From Flavicella sp049625305 (lineage in GTDB: Bacteria; Bacteroidota; Bacteroidia; Flavobacteriales; Flavobacteriaceae): 36,174 nucleotides of DNA. The DNA lies in NCBI GenBank assembly GCA_049625305.1, contig JBMZVD010000014.1, positions 1 to 36,174 of the forward strand. The letters are read 5' to 3'. Below are positions 1 through 5,762 of the stretch, piece after piece. Position numbers and translations under genes: made by a program. The notes under the pieces are model-generated. The model made no database searches, was not told where the DNA came from, and saw only the letters and a list, made by a program, of their open reading frames with translations. Each line of letters begins with the position of its first letter. Positions within the stretch are counted from its first letter, which is position 1.

Positions 1-31
1 ATTTGTATCACAAATTTAAAATAACAAAACA

Positions 32-1282
32 ATGAAAAAATTAGTAGTAGTATTCAGTTTATTAGTGACGTTTCAGCAGACTGTCTCCCAAAATATCGAC
101 AAGTGTAATGAAATTGTGTCTTTGACAAAGGAAGGAATCAACAAAAAATCTCCTAAAGGTTTACTTCCCTTTTTGTCAGAAGATTTTACCATTGCAGGAC
201 AAAAGGGAAATATAGCAAAGTTAGTTGTCAAACAACTTTTTTTACAATTGGGAGATACTGTATTGTCAATTGATTCAAAGCGTCAAAACAAACAGGAAGA
301 AACGTTGGAGCTCATATACGATTTTCACTACGAGAAAAAGGGACATCGAGAGGCTATTTTCTTGTTTAACAACCAAAATCAACTCAAAAGTCTAAAGCTT
401 TTCAACATGGAAGTAAAAAGTATGTCGGCACAAAGTAACTTGATTAAGAGTTCTCAGGCGGTCATACAGGTGCCATTTGAGATGGTAGAAAAGTTGATTG
501 TTGTAGAAGTTGCATTGGAGGGTGTCAAACGCAAGTTTATTCTCGATACTGGATCACCCAAAGTAATATTGAATGGCAAATACTTTCCAACGGATTCCAA
601 AGGAAGTTTTATTTCAAATGTGAAAGGGGTAAATGATCAAAACATAAATGTGCATACAAAAAAAGTTTCTGAACTTGATTTTTATGGCATATCCACTAAA
701 GATACAGAGTTGATGGTTATGGATTTGAGCCATTTAAAAGCGGATTTAGGTTTTGAATTTTACGGGTTGATTGGCTACGAGATTATTAGAGATTATGATT
801 TAATATTTGATTATGAAAAGAAACTGTTGACCTTAATAGCCCCCGATTATTACGAAACTTATAAGAATACACATTTATCTAAGGCTATTTTAGAAGTTGT
901 ACCGATGCAACAAATAGGGCATATACCAGTTGTAGAAACTAAGGTTGGAGATAACTTACTAAAACTAGGTATTGATTGTGGAGCTGAGGTAGACTTGTTT
1001 GATGTATCTCTGTATGACCAAGTGCAGCAACAACTTTCAAATTTGGGAACGGAGGAGTTGAAAGGTGCACAAAAGAATGTGGAAATAGTTACTCAAGGCG
1101 TTATAAACAATCTTTCAATTGGCCAAAAGCAATTTAGTTCAATACCAACTTTATTCAAAGACATAACACATTTGAACAGTTCATTAGACGCAAAAATAGA
1201 TGGTTTGTTAGGGTATCCAATATTGTCTAAACAAAGAACGCTTATTTCTTTTCGAAGAAACGAATTGGTTTTTATAAACTAA
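32..1282 (+). CDS. Secreted retropepsin-like aspartyl protease family protein
   Basis: Seen: a 416-residue protein with an N-terminal signal peptide (about residues 1-19, ending near VSQ). A region of about 100 residues follows that resembles an NTF2-like or DUF3887-like fold. Then come two aspartyl-protease-like halves, the first with the active-site motif DTGS at D172 and the second with a degenerate DCGA at D315. Known: bacterial single-chain retropepsin-like proteins of this layout are common in Bacteroidota and carry D-T/S-G motifs. Inference: an exported protease, or a peptide-binding protein if the second Asp-Cys-Gly is inactive. The ATG at 32 has an A-rich leader. A short palindrome (ATTTGT-ATC-ACAAAT, 1-15) lies just upstream at the window edge. 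The substrate cannot be told from sequence. Confidence 0.75.
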   Translation: MKKLVVVFSLLVTFQQTVSQNIDKCNEIVSLTKEGINKKSPKGLLPFLSEDFTIAGQKGNIAKLVVKQLFLQLGDTVLSIDSKRQNKQEETLELIYDFHYEKKGHREAIFLFNNQNQLKSLKLFNMEVKSMSAQSNLIKSSQAVIQVPFEMVEKLIVVEVALEGVKRKFILDTGSPKVILNGKYFPTDSKGSFISNVKGVNDQNINVHTKKVSELDFYGISTKDTELMVMDLSHLKADLGFEFYGLIGYEIIRDYDLIFDYEKKLLTLIAPDYYETYKNTHLSKAILEVVPMQQIGHIPVVETKVGDNLLKLGIDCGAEVDLFDVSLYDQVQQQLSNLGTEELKGAQKNVEIVTQGVINNLSIGQKQFSSIPTLFKDITHLNSSLDAKIDGLLGYPILSKQRTLISFRRNELVFIN

Positions 1283-1392
1283 GTACTTTTTATTTTTAAA
1301 AAAATTAGTGTATGCCAAGAAACCTATTGTTTGTTATCTCATAAGTTACTAATATCGTACTTTAGGAATTGAGAAATAAAAGAGTACTTACC

Positions 1393-1980
1393 ATGTCACA
1401 GTCCACTGAATATTTGATCGAAAAGATAAAAAAGAGCATGTCTTTGTCTGCTGCAGCAGAATTGCATCTTAAAACATTAGTGGTAGAAAGAAGGGTTGGT
1501 AAAGGAGAAGTTTTGATTCACCAAGGGCAAGCAGTACGAAAGACTTATTTAGTTTTTTAGGGTTGTTTGCGTTCTTTTTGTATGGATAAGAATGGCAAAG
1601 AACACACCTTACAGTTTGCAATCAAAGACTGGTGGATCAGTGATTTTATGGCGATATACAATGGAGAAAAAGCAACTCTCACTGTCGAAAGTCTTACCGA
1701 TTCAGTTGTGCTAGAGTTCAATGCTAAAGAGTTGGAAGAAATACATGCCTTGTTTCCAGAATTTGAACCTTACCAACGAAAAAATCTTGAACGTCATGTC
1801 GTGAGTTTACACAAACGTATTTTAAATCAATTGCAGTTGACAGCTGCTGAACGTTATGCATTATTTGTATCTCAATATGCTACTATAGAGCAATATACGC
1901 CAAACTATCACATTGCTTCTTATTTGGGAATAACCCAACAAAGTTTGAGTAGGATTCGAGCCGAAAAGGTGAAAAAATAG
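1393..1980 (+). pseudogene. Crp/Fnr-family transcription regulator interrupted by an in-frame amber stop
   Basis: Read through, the frame gives 195 codons from the ATG at 1393, the same length as the intact Crp/Fnr protein at 17043-17630. It aligns with that paralogue throughout: a cyclic-nucleotide-binding-type beta roll, a WW-S/T-D motif (DWWISD against NWWTSD) and a C-terminal helix-turn-helix (ASYLGITQQSLSRI against ASYLGISKEFLSKI). Codon 56 is TAG (1558-1560), where the paralogue has TCG (serine) in LSGC. The frame is the same on both sides, so this is a substitution, not an indel. A TTG at 1369 could extend the 5' end by eight codons, but the ATG fits the paralogue better. Inference: a recently inactivated regulator; a sequencing error or amber readthrough is also possible. 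hchA lies directly downstream. Confidence 0.8.
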
Positions 1981-1985
1981 TTTTC

Positions 1986-1999
1986 TTACCATAGGGTAA
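1986..1999. promoter_or_regulatory. Small palindrome upstream of hchA
   Basis: TTACC-ATAG-GGTAA, a perfect 5-bp inverted repeat, lies 6 bases after the broken Crp/Fnr gene and about 55 bases before hchA. It is a candidate operator for a Crp/Fnr-type dimer. The arms are short, so chance is possible. Confidence 0.3.
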
Positions 2000-2021
2000 T
2001 TTCTATCATGTAAAGCAGTGC

Positions 2022-2029
2022 TATTTTTG
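2022..2029 (+). promoter_or_regulatory. Putative -7 element for hchA
   Basis: TATTTTTG matches the Bacteroidota -7 consensus TAnnTTTG, 26 bases before the hchA start. No good -33 TTTG is seen at the usual distance, so the promoter may need an activator. Confidence 0.4.
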
Positions 2030-2055
2030 TTTTATAAAACAACTTTAAAAATAGA

Positions 2056-2958
2056 ATGATGAAAAAAATACTCATAGGACTTGGAGTTTTTATTACAGTG
2101 GCTCTTGTCAGCTTTTACTTTACTAGCAAACCTACTTTAGAGAAAGATGGCTCTTACAGTCCCTCTCCTTTAGCCTTGTCATTGGCAACTGTTTCTAAAA
2201 CAGATTACACGCCAAAAAATTATAAGCAGTACCAAGGTGTAAAGTCAAAAGTTGCGGTTCTTTTTACCGAACAAAAAAATATGAAGATGGAAAACGGACG
2301 CTTGTTTTCAACTGGAAACCATCCTATTGAAGCCCTGCTGCCAATGCTGCATTTAAAAAATGCGGGATTTGATTTTGAGATTCTTACAGCGACAGGAAAA
2401 CCTGTAGTTTTTGAAATGTGGGCTTTCCCTCAAGAAGATGCTGCGGTAAAGGAACTTTACAATAGTTATAAGACAAAATTTGAGAGTCCAAAAAGTCTCT
2501 CTGAATTTATGAGCAAGGACTCAATATCTAGTGATGCTTATGCCGCGGTTTTCATACCAGGAGGACATGGAGCTATGTTGGGAATTCCTGAAGATACTAA
2601 TGTAGATGGACTTCTGAGATGGGCGTATCAAAGTAATTTGTTTACCATCACATTATGTCATGGTCCCGGAGCTCTTTTGGCAACTGAAAGTAACAATCAA
2701 AAATTCTTATACGAAGGCTATAAAATGGCTGTTTTTCCTGATGCAATTGATGCAATAACACCAATGATAGGATACCTACCCGGTAACATGACTGTAGGTT
2801 TGAGTGAAAAGTTAAAAAGTTTGGGAGTTGAGTTGGTGAATTCTGAAGCTGATAATTCAGTAGTGATTGATAGGAGATTGATTACTGGTGCAAGCCCATT
2901 GGCTTCAAATGCATTGGGAGTTTTGGCTGCTACAACTTTGCTAGAAAATATAAAATAA
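2056..2958 (+). CDS. hchA: Hsp31/HchA-type DJ-1 family glyoxalase III-like protein, membrane-anchored
   Basis: Seen: 300 residues with one hydrophobic segment at about residues 4-22, then a DJ-1/PfpI-type domain. Motifs match E. coli Hsp31 closely: the GNHPIE region (H89), FEMWAFPQED (E120), FIPGGH (H171), the nucleophile elbow LCHGPGALL (C201, H202), VFPD (D229) and IGYLPG. Known: Hsp31 is a glutathione-independent methylglyoxal-converting enzyme and holdase chaperone using a Cys-His-Glu set. Inference: the same chemistry, but tethered in the inner membrane or exported, unlike the soluble E. coli protein. Two ATGs (2056, 2059) are possible. The nitroreductase gene starts 6 bases after the stop, so the two are probably one transcript. 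Confidence 0.85.
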   Translation: MMKKILIGLGVFITVALVSFYFTSKPTLEKDGSYSPSPLALSLATVSKTDYTPKNYKQYQGVKSKVAVLFTEQKNMKMENGRLFSTGNHPIEALLPMLHLKNAGFDFEILTATGKPVVFEMWAFPQEDAAVKELYNSYKTKFESPKSLSEFMSKDSISSDAYAAVFIPGGHGAMLGIPEDTNVDGLLRWAYQSNLFTITLCHGPGALLATESNNQKFLYEGYKMAVFPDAIDAITPMIGYLPGNMTVGLSEKLKSLGVELVNSEADNSVVIDRRLITGASPLASNALGVLAATTLLENIK

Positions 2959-2964
2959 AACAAA

Positions 2965-3597
2965 ATGGAATTAATTGAAAAGTTAAAATGGCGCTATGCT
3001 GCCAAAGCAATGAACGGTGAAAAAATCGCTCAAAATAAAATAGATAGTATTCTTGAAGCGGTGTCTTTGGCGCCTACATCGAGTGGTTTGCAACCATTTG
3101 AAGTATATGTGATTACAAATCAAGAATTGAAAGAAAAGATACAATCCATAGCTTATAATCAATCGGTTGTAGGAGATTGTTCCCATCTATTCGTTTTTGC
3201 TGCTTGGGATACCTATACAGAAGAACGTATCAATAAAGTCTTTGACCATGTTAATGAAGAAAGAGGTTTTGAAAATGAAGGTTGGGAAAATTACCGACAA
3301 ATGTTGCTAAATAGTTATCCGCCAAGAGATGCTGAGGTAAATTTCAATCATGCAGCCAAACAGGCATACATCGCGTTTTCTCATGCGGTCACTGCGGCAG
3401 CCTTTGAAGGGGTAGATGCTACTCCAATGGAAGGCTTTAATGCCAAAGCTTTAGATGAGATTTTAGAATTCAAAGAAAAAGGGTTGCGTAGTTGTGTGTT
3501 ATTGCCATTAGGCTACAGAAATGAAAAGCAGGACTGGTTAGTACATCTAAAAAAGGTGCGAAAACCTATAGAGGAATTGGTGACGCAAATTGATTAA
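2965..3597 (+). CDS. NfsB-like nitroreductase family NAD(P)H oxidoreductase
   Basis: A 210-residue protein of usual nitroreductase length. The N-terminus (KLKWRYAAKAMNGEKI, then LAPTSSGLQPFEVYVI) has the Arg/Lys FMN-phosphate-binding pattern and the Ser-rich FMN loop of the NfsB group. The C-terminal part has the G-LRSCVLLPLGYR segment that closes the FMN site. Known: these are FMN homodimers that reduce nitro compounds and quinones with NAD(P)H. It lies 6 bases behind hchA and ahead of a strong terminator at 3621-3654. That suggests a two-gene unit for electrophile/quinone stress. The natural substrate is not predictable. Confidence 0.85.
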   Translation: MELIEKLKWRYAAKAMNGEKIAQNKIDSILEAVSLAPTSSGLQPFEVYVITNQELKEKIQSIAYNQSVVGDCSHLFVFAAWDTYTEERINKVFDHVNEERGFENEGWENYRQMLLNSYPPRDAEVNFNHAAKQAYIAFSHAVTAAAFEGVDATPMEGFNAKALDEILEFKEKGLRSCVLLPLGYRNEKQDWLVHLKKVRKPIEELVTQID

Positions 3598-3620
3598 GTA
3601 CCTCAAAAAGTATGAGAATG

Positions 3621-3654
3621 AAAAAAGAGTGAAAAGTAATTCTCACTCTTTTTT
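3621..3654 (+). terminator. Rho-independent terminator after nitroreductase gene
   Basis: A 12-bp stem (AAAAAAGAGTGA / TCACTCTTTTTT) with a 10-base loop, ending in a T run, 23 bases after the nitroreductase stop. Confidence 0.75.
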
Positions 3655-3745
3655 ATGGCTGCCTATTGAATTTTAAATCAAGACACGGTACTTTTTTTGA
3701 AATATTTGTTAAAAATTATTTTAACCGGTGTTAAATATTGATTTG

Positions 3746-3762
3746 TTGCAACTGTGTTGCAA
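3746..3762. promoter_or_regulatory. Palindromic operator overlapping the -33 element of the MerC gene promoter
   Basis: TTGCAAC-TGT-GTTGCAA is a perfect 7-bp inverted repeat. Its right arm contains the likely -33 element, so a bound repressor would block RNA polymerase. Fur/Zur-type metal regulators use operators of this general size, and MerC-domain proteins handle metals. The link to a Zur-like regulator is inference. Confidence 0.5.
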
Positions 3763-3786
3763 TACTAGAATATCTTAGTATATTTG
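3756..3786 (+). promoter_or_regulatory. Bacteroidota-type promoter for the MerC gene
   Basis: GTTG at 3756-3759, 19 bases, then TATATTTG (TAnnTTTG) at 3779-3786. The 19-base spacing equals that of the tRNA promoter at 36073-36103. Transcription would begin near 3792, which rules out the upstream TTG at 3784 as the start codon. Confidence 0.6.
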
Positions 3787-3816
3787 CAAACTGTTTTACA
3801 ATTAAAAATAATCAGA

Positions 3817-4221
3817 TTGAGATTTACCTTAGACAAACCAGATACTTTTGGAGCGCTCGCAAGTGCTTTGTGTGTGATTCATTGTGTGGCAACCCCATTT
3901 CTTTTTGTGGTTCAGTCTTGTGCATTACACGGATGCGATGCGACTCCTTCATGGTGGAAAAATTTAGATTTTTTATTTTTAGTAGTTTCATTTTTTGCAG
4001 TCAATCAATCCGTAAAAACGACTTCCAAATCATTTATGAAACCGCTACTATGGGGTAATTGGTCTATGTTATGTTTTGTATTAGTCAACGAAAAGATGCA
4101 TTGGCTCTCTCTATCAGAATATATAACCTATATTTTTGCCATTTCATTGGCAGTAATTCACTTGTATAATTTGAAATATTGTCAGTGTAAATCAGATACT
4201 TGTTGTGCTTCAAAGCATTAA
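3817..4221 (+). CDS. MerC-domain membrane protein
   Basis: Seen: about 134 residues with four hydrophobic segments. The N-terminus (LDKPDTFGALASALCVIHCVATPFLF) has the paired cysteines C-V-I-H-C of the MerC domain, and the tail is Cys-rich (CQCKSDTCCASKH). Known: MerC proteins are inner-membrane metal (Hg/Cd) uptake proteins; in Bacteroidota short MerC-domain proteins often accompany Fur-family regulators. No ATG fits. A TTG at 3817 begins the family-typical N-terminus and lies downstream of the predicted transcription start; a TTG at 3784 falls inside the promoter. Inference: metal handling, probably repressed through the 3746-3762 palindrome. No mer operon is present. Confidence 0.7.
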   Translation: MRFTLDKPDTFGALASALCVIHCVATPFLFVVQSCALHGCDATPSWWKNLDFLFLVVSFFAVNQSVKTTSKSFMKPLLWGNWSMLCFVLVNEKMHWLSLSEYITYIFAISLAVIHLYNLKYCQCKSDTCCASKH

Positions 4222-4305
4222 TACAGTTTTTTACTTCTCTAAATCTTGATGTTATTGACAGTCTTTTTTTAATATCCTTATTAGTTGTAAGTTTGTTTTA
4301 TTCAA

Positions 4306-4542
4306 TTGATACATGTGTTGTTGTTGAGTACTCAATGTTTTTCGTTTTTATACCATATTCAGTTTATGTTGATAACAAAAAGTATAGCTCAAAGCAAGGT
4401 TACTGTTGAGATAGAAAAGTCTTGTGATATTTTTTCAACGGTATTAAATCAAACTCGTAATTATTGGCTTAGTCTTTCTGATTTTTATAAAAAATATTTG
4501 GAGCTAAATCCCCACAATCAAAAAGCAAAGTATCAATTTTAA
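4306..4542 (+). pseudogene. Possible degenerate small secreted-protein gene
   Basis: The stretch 4222-4630 between the MerC and CPBP genes holds only a weak open frame. It encodes a hydrophobic leader ending in SIAQ, then about 50 polar residues (KVTVEIEKSC...NQKAKYQF) with a plausible codon pattern. No ATG lies at the expected leader start, and another frame carries a similar leader (MFFVFIPYS, from 4335). This suggests a frameshifted or truncated exported protein. I recognise no family. It could be chance. Confidence 0.2.
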
Positions 4543-4630
4543 AAAAATAGAGATTCTAATTTTCGCAATTAAATCTTAAAAGAATTGAAAAGGAAATATT
4601 TAAACTCATACCATCTAAAAAAAAACTACT

Positions 4631-5431
4631 ATGAATTTTAAACAGAGCCAGTCTTTCCAATGGAAGCATGTCAAACAATTCAATATTGTGCAAGTTATAC
4701 TTGCTTTTGTGTTACCAAGCCTCTTTGCTTGTGTTGGTTTTAGATGGTTGCTACCGTATCTAGTAGCTCAAGGGGCTCCTAAGATATTGGTATGGCCTAT
4801 TGTTGCTGCAGCCATGTTGTTGATTTTGGTCATCATTGGTTTTTTTCTCGTTAATAAGGAGTCTCAACAACTAGGGATTTCTCTACAGCAAAGATTGTTG
4901 TTTAAAAGAATACCAACAAAACAATGGATGATTTCTCTAGGAGTTCTTTTTGTTGGATTGGCAGTCTCTGCTGGATTGAGCAGTTCGGTAGCTTTGTTTC
5001 AACAACTTCCTGGTTTGGCAATTCCTGAATACATGCCATTTTGGTTGAATCCAGCAATCGATCCATTGCAAACTTCTTTGGAAGTTCTATCGCCAGGCTA
5101 TCCAATTCAAGGAAATTACTTACTGCTGCTAATAATGGCAGTTGCCTTGCTACTAAATATATTGGCAGAAGAAGTCTATTTTAGAGCCTGGCTTTTGCCT
5201 AAAATGCAAGGATTTGGCAAGTGGGGTTGGTTCTTGAATGCTTTGTTTTTTACTTTGTATCACGCATTTCAATTGTGGTTATTTCCCATAATCTTTGTAG
5301 TGAGTTTGGCCACTACCTTTACAGTGCATAAAACCAAAAGTATTTTGCCTGCATTCACGATTCATTTGGTTGCCAACTTTTTAATGACAGTACTAGGTCT
5401 ATTAGCACTTGTAATGGGGTTAAAGTCTTAA
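4631..5431 (+). CDS. CPBP family intramembrane metalloprotease
   Basis: A 266-residue polytopic membrane protein with about seven hydrophobic helices. It carries the three CPBP (Abi, Rce1-like) motifs in order: EEVYFR (E180, E181, R185; the EExxxR motif), FTLYH (FxxxH) and HLVAN (HxxxN). Known: these residues form a metal-dependent glutamyl protease site within the membrane. Bacterial members are linked to peptide maturation or immunity, but most are uncharacterised. The gene stands alone, with an A-rich leader before the ATG. No bacteriocin genes are adjacent, so the substrate is unknown. Confidence 0.85.
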   Translation: MNFKQSQSFQWKHVKQFNIVQVILAFVLPSLFACVGFRWLLPYLVAQGAPKILVWPIVAAAMLLILVIIGFFLVNKESQQLGISLQQRLLFKRIPTKQWMISLGVLFVGLAVSAGLSSSVALFQQLPGLAIPEYMPFWLNPAIDPLQTSLEVLSPGYPIQGNYLLLLIMAVALLLNILAEEVYFRAWLLPKMQGFGKWGWFLNALFFTLYHAFQLWLFPIIFVVSLATTFTVHKTKSILPAFTIHLVANFLMTVLGLLALVMGLKS

Positions 5432-5537
5432 GCCTTCTTTTTGTTGAGTCGTTCATAAATAATGATGTAAAAATGACTAGTTATATTCTTATGATTGGCT
5501 ATGTACAATCTTTCTTTGGGAAATAAAATATGTGCCG

Positions 5538-5578
5538 ACTATTCAAATTTCATTGAGGTTTTTAATAATTTGAATAGT
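5538..5578. repeat. 12-bp perfect inverted repeat upstream of acnB
   Basis: ACTATTCAAATT (5538-5549) and AATTTGAATAGT (5567-5578) are exact reverse complements around a 17-base spacer. No T run follows, so it is not a classical terminator. Confidence 0.7.
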
Positions 5579-5623
5579 TAACAAAAAATAGATTCCGTTA
5601 AACAAAGTTAAATATACAAGTGC

Positions 5624-5668
5624 TAAATCGAAGTTTTAGTGTCAAATTCACACTAAAATCGAAGTTTT
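5624..5668. repeat. Nested direct and inverted repeat upstream of acnB
   Basis: AAATCGAAGTTTT occurs at 5625-5637 and 5656-5668, 31 bases apart (about three helical turns). Between and overlapping them is a 9-bp inverted repeat, TTTTAGTGT (5634-5642) and ACACTAAAA (5650-5658). It lies about 95 bases before the acnB ATG. Confidence 0.7.
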
Positions 5669-5762
5669 TTTTATATTTTTACATCTATTAAAATGTCAAT
5701 TCGCAGGTTTTTTGAGTTATTGAAGATTTTCGAATTGTTTTATTGTAAAATGAATAATTAGT

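Larger units (their letters stand above)
5432..5762. other. Non-coding region before acnB
   Basis: This 331-base gap holds no convincing gene. It contains two distinct inverted repeats (5538-5578 and 5624-5668, listed separately) and AT-rich sequence with a weak -7-like TATATTTTT near 5672. It probably carries acnB regulation and possibly the end of the CPBP transcript. Confidence 0.6.

Noticed and set aside
1540..1570. Frameshift in the T-rich tract as the cause of the broken Crp/Fnr gene
   Set aside because: Homology to the paralogue continues in the same frame on both sides of the TAG, so an indel is not needed.
3738..4058. Overlapping open frame in the MerC region (106 codons)
   Set aside because: It starts in the promoter palindrome, and the MerC frame alone carries the family motifs.
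4200..4409. Hydrophobic 69-codon frame overlapping the MerC 3' end
   Set aside because: No family resemblance; the hydrophobicity comes from T-rich DNA. Its internal leader is mentioned only under the degenerate stretch.
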